Below are positions 41,101-51,565 of a stretch of DNA of 64,000 bases, piece after piece; the first letter of the stretch is position 1; every line of letters starts with the position of its first letter. Source of the DNA: Pinguiococcus pyrenoidosus. Lineage: Eukaryota; Sar; Pinguiophyceae; Pinguiochrysidales; Pinguiochrysidaceae. The stretch is from contig JAAMXY010000718.1 of NCBI GenBank assembly GCA_019677205.1, positions 1 through 64,000 of the forward strand. The letters run 5' to 3'. The translations under genes and the position numbers were made by a program. The notes beneath the pieces were generated by a model. It had not been told where the DNA came from. It searched no databases and saw only the letters and a program-made list of their open reading frames with translations.

Positions 41101-43569
41101 TCCAGGACAGACCGGCTCCGGCAAGACCTACACCATGGAGGGCACTGCCTGGCTAAACGACCTTGGAGATCTCACCGAGTCGGCCGGCATGATCCCCAGG
41201 GCGGTGGTGGACATCTTTGCGCGACTGGAGGCAGAGAAGCAAGAAGGCTTGGAGCAAATGAAGGTGGCCAACAGCATCGCCAAAGGCGTCGCGCACGACG
41301 CCCGAGTTGAGCGATTGGGCCTCCTCCGCGCGCGACACCGGGATGACAAGCTGAGCGACGCCAGGCGCGCCGTAAGGTGGCCACAGCGCCTCGCCGACTA
41401 CTCCGTCTGCGTGTCCCACCTGGAGATCTACTGCGAGCAAGTGTACGATCTTCTCGCTGCCGTGGGCCACGATACGGTGACCTCGCGTCGTACTCGACCC
41501 AAGAAGTCGCGATCTCTCACCGCCATCGACCGACTCCTCAAGTCCCAAGACGCCAAGCTGCGGCGCGCCAAGTCAACCCATCGCCTGCCTACCAAGCACA
41601 AGCTAGTCATGGAGAGTGCTCGTGGTCCCAAAGGCTCCACTTCGCCATCGGGCAGGAGCGTGGCGCCCAACAGTCTCGCGGTGGAAGAAGATCATCTGGG
41701 CCGTGTCTTCGTTCGCGGATTGCAGCGCGTGCCAGTTCGCCATGCCAATGAGATTCTGGAGGTCCTGCAGCGCTCCGCGCGGAGTCGCCACACGGCGGAG
41801 ACGCTGTGCAACCGCCACTCCAGTCGCTCGCACAGCATCTTCTCTCTGGAAGTCCAGCGCGTCTACGAGGCCGGCGCCCCCGGGAAGGCGCGGCGGGCCG
41901 AGGTGGAGAACCACCTGCACCTGGTGGATCTCAGCGGCTCGGAGAACATCAAGCGCAGCGGCGCGGTCGGTGCCAGATTCGTGGAAGCAAAGAAGATTGG
42001 CCTGGGACTGCTAGCGTTCGGGCGCTGCGTGCAGGCGCTGTACTCTAAGAAAGCGCACGTTCCGTATCGGGAGTCCAAGCTGACGAGAATCCTAGCGGAC
42101 AGCATGGGAGGCGACTCGTTCACGTCGATGATTCTGAACGTCACCCCTGCAGCGAGCGTGGCGGACGAGACGGTGTCCACGCTGACGTACGCCACCATGG
42201 TGCGTTCGCTCGAGACGCAGCCGGTGCAACGGACGCCACGCCAAAGGGTCTCCTCGAATCATCCAAGTAGGATGGGTGGACATGCCAGCATCGGCAACGA
42301 GCTGGACCCCTCAGCCAAGGAACCTCCAAGGCCAAGTGGTGTTGAGAATGAGCGCAGCGATGATTCGACCCGCGCCTCTCGTCCCTGCCAAGAAGCCCTG
42401 AAAGGGTCACGTTTCGCTAGCGACGCCTCAGCTGCGGTGCAGAGCGTATCCTCTTCTTGGCGAGGACGCGTTCCAACGAAAGCCGAGGGTCGCAAAAGAT
42501 CGGCCGAAGGCGCCGAGGCTCTCCGTGCCAGCATGGCACCCGGAAAAGGCGCCTCCTACGACTCCACTAGCTTTGAATGGGTCCGAAGCGTTGTGCTGGA
42601 GGCAGATTCATCGAGCAAGAGTGCCTTGAAGCTACGCCCGGCCTTCGTGGCAACGCTGAGGGACATCCACTGCTGTGCAGACGCGGATCAGGATGGGTTC
42701 CTGACCATCGACGACGTTCTGCAGCTCGCGAAGCATGCTGATGCATTTTCGAGGAGCCTGCAACACCTCGCGAGCAAACGCGAATTGAGGACCTTCGTGA
42801 CGCCACGAGAAACGCCGAGTGAGGGCGGTGCCCAGACAGGTCCGTCTCCTCGATTTGCGGCAACCAGGGCTGGAGATCGGCAGTCTCACACACACGAGAG
42901 ACGAAGTGTTCGGCGATCATCCTCTGCAGCACTTAGTATCACAAGCGCGGCTGGCTTGGTGAGCAAAGCGCACCAAGAGTACCTCAGGAAGGCGACGAAG
43001 GCCAGAGGGAAGGGTACGTCCTTTGACCCTTCGGAGAGTGAGCATGTCAGCACCGCTTACACCTTACACCTCCTTCACTCCTCATGTTTGCAGGCCAGGA
43101 GTGGCGACTAAGCTTCGCGCAGTGGGTCGCTTGGATGCAGCATCTTTCGCAGATCGATCCGACCTTTCTTCGGCTTTTGCTCGCCTCGCTCGGCCTGTCG
43201 TTGAACCTCAACCCGGAGGCACAAAGCAACGGGTACGCGGTGCTCTATCGAAAGATGCAAACACACCTGCGCAGCGCCGGCGATGCCCGCGGACAGGATC
43301 AAACCTTAGGGCTACGCCCGCCGGGGAAAGAGGCGATGGTGGTGGCTCTGGGACTGCGGCATCTCAAGAGGGTGTACCACGGGGCCGTTCCTCCGGCCGA
43401 GTCCGAGAAGCTCCGCGCTGCGCTCGACGCCGGAGCGGCGACGAATGACGATGATGTCAGCCATGATTTCTTTGCGCTGCTGAAGGCCTATCATCCAGCG
43501 AGCTGCGCCAGCATCGTGCCATTTGCGAGCGAGACTCCAGGTCAGATGATGGGCGACGCCATTCTTTAA
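38134..43569 (+). CDS. Kinesin with long N-terminal extension and EF-hand-like C-terminus (1739 aa)
   Basis: Exons: 38134-39541, 39611-41038, 41106-43013 and 43094-43569; introns of 69, 67 and 80 nt, all phase 1. The motor spans about 860-1320: VAVFLRCRPL, P-loop rebuilt across intron 2 as GQTGSGKTYTM, LEIYCEQVYDLL, switch I NRHSSRSH, switch II LVDLSGSEN, and YRESKLTRILADSMGG. The motor has extra loops (basic Ser/Arg-rich insertion near 1080-1160). The N-terminal 850 residues are not a known kinesin domain; stretches such as FLVSLNDQGDVHVLDPRGG look like beta-propeller blades, followed by a basic helical region. After the motor comes an EF-hand-like loop (DADQDGFLTIDD, near 1470) and a second helical segment in exon 4 (GQEWRLSFAQWVAWM). 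The motor is certain; inclusion of exon 1 rests on the phase match at 39541/39611. Confidence 0.8.
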
Positions 43570-43722
43570 GCGGGGAAGCAGCAACGAGATCAAGACGAGC
43601 GGGGTGGCAAGGCTCTTCGTTCCCTACTTCTGCTGTGCACTTTCACAGTGGCACTATCACGCACATTAGCTACTGTTCGCTCGTTCCACTAGGAAGGAGG
43701 CGTCCTTCTAACATTGACTGCG

Positions 43723-45071
43723 CTACTTCCGGAGGCCTGCCCGCGGATGCGCCACGAGGGCCTGCTCGAAGTCGCCGTAGCGGCCGTCAACCGCCTTGTA
43801 CCTATACCAGTCTACAGTTTCTCGGATCCCGTCTTCCCAGGTCACCTCTTCGCGCCACCCCAGCTCCTCAAGCTTGTCCGAATTGATGGTGTAGCGGAGA
43901 TCGTTGAAGCAGCGGTCAGGCACGAACGTGATGAGGGCGTCCTTCTCCTGGTTGGGGCACACGAGGGAGATCAACTCGTCCGCCACCTCCTTCACGCTCC
44001 GCTCGTTCCTGCCTCCAATGTTGTAGATCTCGCCGACCCTCGCCTTGTGCAAGATGCAGATGAAGGCATTTGCGACATCCGTGACGTAGAGGAAGTTCCG
44101 CGTGTTCCCGCCGTTGCCGTGGATGGTCACCGCGCGGCCGCGCATCAGCTGGTTCGTGAACTTGGGAATCAGCTTTTCTGGATACTGATGGGGACCGTAC
44201 ACGTTGTTGCCCCGGGTGATGATGATGGGCAGGTTGAAACTGCGGTGGAAGCTCTTGGCCATGAACTCGGCACCAGCCTTCGTGGCCGCATACGGGTTGG
44301 TCGGCTCGAGCACCTCGTCCTCGAACATGGGCTTCGTGTCGAAGGTCTTGCCCTCGCCGTACACCTCATCGGTGGACACGTGGATGAAGCGCCGGATCTT
44401 TCCAAAGTTCTTCGCGCATTCCAGCAGCACGTGCGTGCCCATGATGTTGTTGTCCGTGAACTGGAAGGAGTTGCCGAAGCTGTTGTCCACGTGCGTCTGC
44501 GCGGCGAAGTGCATGATCGTGTCGATGTTGTTCTCCGCAAGGACGTACATCACAAGGTCGCTGCTGAGGATGTCGCCCTGCACGAACTTGTAGTTGGCGC
44601 ACTCCTCGATCTCTTCCAGATTCTTCGTGCAGCTGCAGTAGTCGACCTTGTCCATGTTGACGATGTTGTAGTCCGGAAAGAGCTTGCAAAGTCGAATCAC
44701 CTGCGAAGAGCACCGGATTTTGCAAAGCAAAAAGTCAACATCGAAGCATCATCACAGATGCGACAGTCGCTCAGCGGCTCCGTCGCGTTGCCGCCACCAC
44801 CAGCAGGCACGTCCGTATCACCACAAGGATTCATGCGTCGCATCGAGAGACTCACCACGTGCGATGCAATGAAGCCGGCCCCACCGGTGATGAGGATGTT
44901 CTGCGGCTCGTAATCGTCGGCGCCACGCTGCAGATACGTTGGCAAGCTGTCGTTCACGGCTGCAGCCTCCGCCGCTGGAGAGGCCTTGCTCTTCTTGGTT
45001 GGACTCTCGTGCTTGAGTCCATCGCCGTTCGACGCGGACGCGCTCGCCTTGCTTCTCTTGGACGTACTCAT
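43723..45071 (-). CDS. Nucleotide-sugar 4,6-dehydratase, RmlB/RHM-like (397 aa)
   Basis: This short-chain dehydrogenase-fold enzyme should convert dTDP- or UDP-glucose to the 4-keto-6-deoxy sugar, the first step to rhamnose-type sugars; in eukaryotes UDP-glucose is the more likely substrate. Two exons, 45071-44856 and 44700-43723, with a 155-nt intron (GTGAGT...GCAG, phase 0), the longest in the window. The intron splits the NAD-binding motif region: exon 1 ends NILITGGAGFIASHV, exon 2 continues VIRLCKLFPDYNIVNMDK. The catalytic STDEVYG carries Thr-Asp-Glu as in true dehydratases, with YAATK supplying Tyr and Lys. The N-terminal 45 residues are Lys/Ser-rich and not conserved. ATG 45071 is the only in-frame ATG. 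The gene diverges from the LENG1-like gene. Confidence 0.92.
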
Positions 45072-45674
45072 TCTCTGGCGCTCACGATGACGACGGGCTC
45101 TGCGAGACAAGCTGTGAGCGTGCAGCGTTCAGCGCGCAAAAGCCTTTTTCAGAGACGGAGAGAGAAAAAGACCAAAATGGCGCAGGACGAAATGCTTCTT
45201 CTCCAAACCAAAATTTTCGAAATCGAAACGGTTCTCGTTGCGAAGCCGTCTCATGCGCTAGGTGTGCATTGCCGTTGTGTCGAAGAGGCGCCAGTACCTG
45301 CTTTGAATACCACGGTACCAAAGCGCACATCTTACTCGCAGATGTGTGCACAAGATCGAAATTTATGAATTATCGACACTGTGCACAGACGAAAACGAGC
45401 CGAGAACCGACAACCGAGAACCGAGAACCGAGAACCGAGAAGAGAAGAACGCAGCGGCAAAAATGGCGCTTTGAGGCCAAGAAACGCGCCCAATTTCCCA
45501 CAGGTCCTGCATTATTCAGCTTTCGTAGGCGCAGTGGAGACGCAAAGAAGACAAGTGCGATCAGCGTAGCAGCACTTGGACAGGTGTCAACCTCCTGAGA
45601 GCCTTCTTCCTTGATGAAGCGCCGTCAGCCTTCACAGCGCTTCTCCGCCGTCTTGAAGGGAGCACGAAGTCGAC
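45072..45674. other. Divergent region between dehydratase and LENG1-like genes
   Basis: No gene is supported. A 7-bp direct repeat (ACCGAGA, about six copies) lies near 45397-45442. Both flanking promoters should be in this 600-nt stretch. Confidence 0.5.
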
Positions 45675-46868
45675 ATGAGTGGCCGACTGATCATTCTTCC
45701 GCACAAGACCTGGAACGTGTGGAGGAGAGACAATGTGGAGCGGGTTCGGCGCGATGAGCGTCTGCACGCCGAAGAAGAGGCCGCAAAAGAAGAGCAGCAG
45801 GTACGCAACGATCGTGCCAGAAAGAAGCAGAGCGCTCTGTTTGTTTAGCAGGACGTCGCCTCACCTTACGACCCCCATCTCTTCTGCCCTGCCTAGGCGC
45901 AGCAGTCCCGCGCTGAGCGCCTGCGCCTGCTGAGGGGCCAGACGGCGGCGGCGGCGGACGGAAAGCCCGAGCGATTGGATCGGGGCCAAGGGTCCGACGT
46001 TGCCCCAGCGGAGCCACAGGCGCAGCCAGTTTCTGGGCGGCACCTCCATACTGAAAGGCGAAGGCAGAGCGCGAGGCGAGAGGGCGACGACGAGGAGTGT
46101 GATGCGAAGGAGAGCCGTGGCAACGGCCGACGGAGGAAGCGAAGTGAAGACGCTGTTGAGAGGTTCTCCCTCTTCTCGGAAGAGGAAGCGCGGGCGGCCA
46201 AGAAGCTCGCAGAGGCCACCAAAGCGAAGCAAGAGAAGGACAAGAAGGATGAGAAGGACGCCAAGATGGGCTTCCAGCTGGGCAGCCTCGGCAAGGTACC
46301 TCGCCGTTGGTCGAAACGGTGCTCTGCGGGTGGCCCTCGGCCATGGGCCCGAGCAAGCGGGATTGACCTGCATCCTTTGATCAGGCAAATCTCTGGTACA
46401 TGAACACTCCACGGCCAAATGAGCACAGGGCGGCCCCCGAGGCAACCGCGAGAGCAGAACACCCTGGGGGTTCCTCAGCGAGGCGGCGAAAGCGTCCGAA
46501 ATTCAAGGAAGATCGAGACGATGAAGACTGGCTGAGGCGATGGCGGGAGGAGGAAGAGCGCATGGGATTCGGTGATGACTACCTCCCAGATGACGTTCCT
46601 GAGCAGGTGCTGCCGCGGAAGCGAGACCAGGCGAAGCGCACTGGTACGTCGACCGCTGCTCAAGCACCAGAAGAGGCTACGCAAGATGTGATGGCCCTTG
46701 ACACCCTCTTGCATTCCAGAGGACCATGGTGCCAACGGGAGCGATGGACGACAGAGAAGTACGAGGGAAAAGAAGTCCAAGAAGGCAAAGAAAGAGCGGA
46801 AGCGTGAGAAGAAGGAAAAGAAAAAGCGAAAGGCAGACAGCGAGCGTGAGTACATCATCGTCGACTAG
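45675..46868 (+). CDS. CIR-N domain protein, LENG1-like (310 aa)
   Basis: LENG1-type proteins are nuclear and found with splicing factors. Four exons: 45675-45800, 45897-46295, 46385-46643 and 46720-46868, with introns of 96, 89 and 76 nt; every junction keeps the frame. The N-terminus ILPHKTWNVWRRDNVERVRR matches the CIR-N domain (recalled LENG1 start: [21 protein letters not shown]). Charged helical sequence follows (EAAKEEQQAQQSRAERLRLLRG), then SEEEARAAKKLAEATKAKQEKDKK, NLWYMNTPRPNE, DWLRRWREEEERMGF and a very Lys-rich exon 4 ending in KKRKADSEREYIIVD. A possible further donor (GTGAGT) just before the stop could extend the C-terminus. Its stop is about 75 nt from that of the convergent GrxB gene. 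Confidence 0.87.
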
Positions 46869-46943
46869 CATAGCTTAGAGAAGCACAGCGCCTTCCGTTT
46901 TCCCCTTCCCTTGCCCCTCGCCTACGGCGCTCCCGGCAGGGCA

Positions 46944-47804
46944 TTAGATTGCGCAGCTCCAGTAGAGGGGGACGTCGCAGAGCGCAGAGAGGTTTTTCAT
47001 GTACGCATCAAGTTTGGCCGGCCTGCGAATCGCGTGAAAGACTTGAGCAAGATGCCCTGGCCACGGGAGCAGTGCGTCTTCTTACATGGTGACGCCTTTG
47101 ACGATGCTGACACTGCGGAGTCTCGCCCAGAGATCAACGTCGTCGTAGCTGATTCCTCCGGGACTGGCGCATTCCTCGCTGTGGATCAGCGCATCCAGCT
47201 CCCTCAGCGCCTCGTTGGCCTGCAATGTGGTGCGAGCTTCAGTCGCCCCCTGCACCCCTTTCGGACACCGTCCTTCTTCACGCAGTACCTTGGGAATGGA
47301 CTCTGCCGTCATGGCGATTGCGCGGTCGAAGTAGGCGTCGATCTCCTCCTTGCTCAGGGCCTTGAAGGAGGCCTTGTCGTGGCCGTCGAGCGGGACGAAA
47401 TGGCCCCTTTTGAAGTAGTCCCGTGCGTCCTGCTGCTGGAACTCGGGGAGAACGCTCTGAGAGTGGACATAGCGAGGCCTCTGCAGAATGCGCCAGAGGT
47501 TTTGATGCTTGGATTGCCACTCCTTCAGGTCCGTTCGCCCAGAGGCCGGCCTGATCAGGTTGGTGGGGCCGAAGCGCTCGTCGGCGTCCAGCATCTTGAT
47601 GATGTCCAGCGACTCCGGCATCACCTGCTCGCCAAAGGTCCAAATGGGCGCGATCTTCTTGCCCACCAGGCTGGTCGGCGTGTCGGCATCGTCGTTCATG
47701 AGGAAGCGGATGTCGTGCTTGATGTTCTTCACGCCCAGCGCGAAGCGCACGCGGATGCAGAACGGGCAATGGTCGTACACGTAGAGCACCGGCAGCGGCT
47801 TCAT
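46944..47804 (-). CDS. GrxB-type glutaredoxin (265 aa)
   Basis: GrxB-type glutaredoxins have a thioredoxin-like N-terminal domain and a helical GST-like C-terminal domain, and reduce protein disulfides using glutathione. Two exons, 47804-47086 and 47022-46944, with a 63-nt intron (47023-47085, phase 2). The active site is C13-P-F-C16 in VLYVYDHCPFC; NDDADTPTSLVGKK and MPESLDII follow E. coli GrxB closely. The conserved C-terminus reads IVKGVTM then, after splicing, AKLDAYMKNL and PLYWSCAI. It is the paralogue of the C-terminal half of the kinase fusion at 7645-9643, sharing the last intron at the same codon and phase. An insertion of about 25 residues (KVLREEGRCPKGVQGATEAR) is specific to this copy. 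A leader exon at 47899-47976 is possible (see findings). Confidence 0.92.
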
Positions 47805-48406
47805 GACCACTTGCGCTGGCTTTACCTAGTCAAGCGAACCCAAGAAGTCACCTTCGGTGCAGCAAAAGATCGTCGATCGCGCCCAGAGGGACAGATACCA
47901 AGCCCGTCGCCGGGTTCGCGATGGCCGCGATGAGCGGCAGCGCCGCCGCGGCGACGACGAAAGAGAATTTGGTCATGGCGGAACGGCTGCTAGCGGCGAT
48001 GCCTTTGGAAAGGTTCCTGAATCGACTGCTTGGCGGCGCCCGGTGGCGAAGTTTTCACGCGTGCGTGGGTGATCAGCTGACGCAAGTGCAGCGTCAGACT
48101 CCATCCGCAACAAGGCTGAGGAAGGCTTGAAAAAAAAACACGAGCCGAGAGTGACTGAACCAGAAACCCCTCTGGCCTCTCCATTATCGCCTCATTGCTA
48201 AAAAGATCCCGAGTGCATGGCAGTGTGCATCGCCGGACGTTGTCATCGCCGGACGTTGTCATTTCCGGACGTTGTCATTTCCGGACGTTGTCATTTCCGG
48301 ACGTTGTCATTTCCGGACGTTGGAGGTCGTAGCTGGCAAGCTGTACCACGTCGAATTTTTCTTTTCAAGCTCTTGGACCCAGAAAGACTACTGCTTCATG
48401 CAGCTG
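47805..48406. other. Region upstream of GrxB gene with possible leader exon and tandem repeat
   Basis: On the minus strand 47976-47899 could encode a hydrophobic leader that would splice in frame to the GrxB gene. From 48233 to 48323 lies a 16-bp tandem array. The rest shows no supported gene. Confidence 0.5.
48233..48323. repeat. 16-bp tandem repeat, about 5.7 copies
   Basis: The unit CCGGACGTTGTCATTT recurs at 48233, 48249, 48265, 48281 and 48297, with a partial copy at 48313. The first copy differs at its end (CATCG) and the others are identical, so the expansion is recent. It lies between the 3' end of the CLPTM1-family gene and the 5' end of the GrxB gene. Confidence 0.95.
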
Positions 48407-50476
48407 CTATGAGCCCATGTCCTCTCCTGCGACGGGTCTGGAGGAGTCGACCGGATAGATCCACCTCTGGTACAGGTACAAAATGAAGACGACGTCATCC
48501 CTGAAGCAGCTCATCCGGTGCATCGTGGGCATCTTGATGATGAACGCGAAGAGGTCGTCGATGAAGGTGTTCACGAAGCGATAGCACAAGAAGCGCCACG
48601 GCAGCTGTGCCACCGACTTCAGTCTATGATTGATGATGAGCTGCGGAGTCATCAGCGCAAAGCCGAAACCGTACACCGCCGCCTGCCGATGCGAACCGTG
48701 TTGGGGAAGCATTACCGCAAGGGAACGAGAAGGTCGGCACAGGAGGAGCTTACCGTAAGCGTGCCCAGACCCCACGAGTACCAGGACACGTGGCGCTCCA
48801 GAAGCAGACCATGGAGGGCCAAGCCGGTCACGATGGGGACGACGATGAGCGTGAGCGTTCCCCAGGCCATTCGATCGACTTGCTGCGTCAGTTGTGACCA
48901 TTTGCGGTCGTCCATCGCGTTTGCCCCGGGTCCGCCAGCAGACCTTGCTTCCGAAGCTCCCTTCAGCTCTTGCTCAAGCCGCAGGTAGCGCAGCCGCGGG
49001 AAGCCCTGAGAGGTGTCCACCGTGACGCCCGTCGCCCTCTTCACTTTCCACGCCTGGATGCCCACCCCGATCGCGGCCGGCCCCAGCACAAGCAGGCTGG
49101 CACCTTCATCATACAAGAACATCATGATGATGAACTGGAAGAGCAGCTCCACCGCGACGGCCCGCACGGAGAGGCCCCTCAACGTCTTGTTGTTCCTCCA
49201 GAAGTTCACGTCGCTGCGGAAGGCCAGGAACTCGAAGAGAAGATGCAGCACGCTGGCAACGATCGTCACCGCGAGCAGAGGTACCGAGGTGTCCGCGACC
49301 AGGCGGCGCACGTCGTCAATGTCTTGATCACCAAAGCCCATGTCCTTCTGGCCGCTGAGGGTATCCGACATGAGATGCATGAGACGGAAGCGAGCGAGCG
49401 ACAGGTGCCCCACAGTAAGCTTCAAAGGCAGCTGCGAGGTGGTCTTGTTCAGCGACCCGTACTTGTCGCTTGTCAAGCCCACCTCATCAGCGTGCATCAG
49501 CGGCTGGTAAACGAATCTGTCCCTCGTCCGCATGAGCAAAGGGTCGTTCATAGGCTTGCGGACATTGGATCGGATCTCACCTGGCTTTGTCCTGAGGATC
49601 GAGGTTGCGTGCGACGGGCAAGACCATCTCCACTTCCGGCAGATCCTCCACGTCGTAGGCTTGGAATTCCGAAAGCAGCTTGATCCCGACCTCCGGCACC
49701 CACTTGGCTTCCAACGGCATGCTGCCGACTTCCGCCAGCTGCAGCAGACGGCGCTCGTGCTTCTCCGAGAGCTGCAAGTACTCGGTCCGGCAGTACTCCA
49801 GCTCGCTCGCCTCGACGAGGAACCACAGGGCAGGCACATCGCAGAGAAGGCGGCGCTTGGGCGGACGCTTTGACGCTTCCATCTTCCTCACCAAGGGCAC
49901 CACGCTGTAGAGGGCATCATTCTCGTTCGCTGAGCAACCCAAAAAGAAGGAGAGCATAAGAGCGCGTCGGCGCAAGATCGAACGATGTGCATGCGAACTG
50001 CGCGACGGACCTGCGGTGATGGGCTCCTCGGCCGATCCGCTGCCCTCGCGCATGGCCAAGATGTGCACGTACAAGCTCTGGCCCTTCCGCACCTTGCTCC
50101 ACCAGCTCTTGGGCACCGCCAAGACATCCGTGTCAGCACCGGCGTCCTCCTCAGCGCCTTGTGGCCGCACCACCAGCTCCTTTTCCGGCATGGTATCCGC
50201 GCCCAAGGTCACAGGAACGCTCCACAGGAGTATCCTCGGAGGCGAGTCGGCCTCACGAGCGTCGAAGAGCTGTCGCTTGGGACTGAGGTAGCAAAAAACG
50301 CGCACTTGTGTGCCTGTGGGCCATGATGGCACGATGAGACGCCCGCGCACCGAGGTTTTGGCCGGCGTGAGCGGAGACAGCAGTCCGCCCAGCCGAGAGA
50401 ACGTGATGAACACGTACGCCAAGGCCGCGACGGTAGCCAGAGACCCCAAACTGAACAAATTCTGGAGCTTGGGCAT
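48407..50476 (-). CDS. CLPTM1-family transmembrane protein (619 aa)
   Basis: CLPTM1 and CLPTM1L are multi-pass ER/Golgi membrane proteins (receptor trafficking, lipid scrambling). Four exons: 50476-50011, 49929-49581, 49522-48754 and 48682-48407; introns of 81, 58 and 71 nt. Family sequences are clear: HLLFEFLAFRSDVNFWRNNK, FLYDEGASLLVLGPA, SWYSWGLGTLT joined across the last intron to YGFGFALMTPQL, LKSVAQLPW, NTFIDDLFAFIIKMPT, CFRDDVVFILYLYQRW and a final YPVDSSRP. The N-terminus has a signal-anchor-like helix and a luminal beta-rich domain. The first intron is 81 nt, lacks an in-frame stop and ends in a strong pyrimidine tract, so it could be retained to insert 27 residues. Confidence 0.93.
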
Positions 50477-51115
50477 CTTCCGGTGCCTTCAGCGCTCTTG
50501 CGGCGCCCAAAGCGCAAGAAGAGGCACTTTGCGCACAGCGGTCAGCTGATATCCACGTGGATTCTTTCGGTTCTGATGTCTCATTATCGAAAAACGACAG
50601 GGCGGGGCTCGAGCTGTTTTCTTGTTCTCATCGTTGGCCAAAGGCAAGAAGGCAAGCAGAAACCCAAGCGGGAAGTCAGCTGGGCAGATCTGGTGTTTTC
50701 GGTGCTCTTTGCGCTGGTGACAGGGAGAGGGAAGGCATGGGTGGAAGAGGAGGCTGCAGGAGGGCGGGCAAAACATCGTGTGGTCATCAGGAACCATGTT
50801 GACGGCGTCGCTCTTCAATCAAGGCCAAGCCTGCTCGCCTTCCCATCCGGAGGGAGCTAGCTCCAGCTACAGTGTTGCTGGCCGAAACGATGTCAATTAC
50901 ACTCTTTCCGTCTCTTTTCCACTTCACTTTGCGTTGTTGTCTTCACAACACGAAAATCATCCAAAGTCTGTGGCCTGAGAGATCACATGAAGCTCTCAGC
51001 TTGCAGCAATGCAGTTCGGTGCGAACCTCGAATTGCACATGTTAGGTAGGCCTGCCCCTCCTCCCCCCCCCGTTCGCGCCCCTTCTCGATTCCGGAGCTC
51101 GGGTGACAGAGGGTA
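50477..51115. other. Intergenic region upstream of the CLPTM1-family gene
   Basis: I see no supported gene. Both neighbours are on the minus strand, so it should hold the promoter of the CLPTM1-family gene and the 3' end of the gene at 51116. Overlapping short frames on both strands lack features. Confidence 0.45.
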
Positions 51116-51565
51116 TCAGCCATACGTGAAGCCTCGGAGGCCAACCAGCGCCACTTCCTTCTCGACCCGACACATGACTCTGGCCATAAGCGCCCGTACA
51201 TCCTCCGGGTCGGTCTCCGGAGTACTCAGGAACCGGAGGATGATCCAGGACTGGCGGAGGCTGCGATCCTCCAGCAGGCGCTTGACATGCGGTGACGTCG
51301 GCACCTGAATGGCAGTTGTGGACTGCACATCCTCCGCGAACTCCTGCTCCGAGCTTGAGGAACGAGGCGTGTCCGCTGCCGGGGCATTGTCCTTGCTGCT
51401 GGACGGCATCTTGGCCATGGCGGTGCCCTCTAGGCCCCCCTCCCCGCGGTCCATTTGCTTCTCCTCTGCGTCATTCGCGACCATGACTATCCCCAAGCTG
51501 GCGGGGCCCTGAGCGCCGACCTTCTTGTCCTGATCGGATCCGCAGCTGAAGCAAGAGCACAGCAT
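51116..51565 (-). CDS. Hypothetical protein with Cys-rich N-terminus (149 aa)
   Basis: I do not recognise this protein. It begins MLCSCFSCGSDQDKK, where clustered cysteines next to the start could be palmitoylated and tether it to membranes, as in other MxCxC proteins. Residues 25-85 are Ser/Glu-rich and probably disordered. The last 55 residues look folded and helical (SPHVKRLLEDRSLRQSWIIL; DPEDVRALMARVMCRVEKE). It starts at an ATG with no introns needed. The SRLRQS-type helix is reminiscent of regulatory-domain fragments but not assignable. Codon use is like its neighbours. Upstream or downstream exons may be missing. Confidence 0.5.
   Translation of the reverse strand: MLCSCFSCGSDQDKKVGAQGPASLGIVMVANDAEEKQMDRGEGGLEGTAMAKMPSSSKDNAPAADTPRSSSSEQEFAEDVQSTTAIQVPTSPHVKRLLEDRSLRQSWIILRFLSTPETDPEDVRALMARVMCRVEKEVALVGLRGFTYG

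Noticed and set aside
48233-48323. CRISPR-like array
   Set aside because: Units are directly adjacent with no spacers, and the context is eukaryotic; it is a simple tandem repeat.
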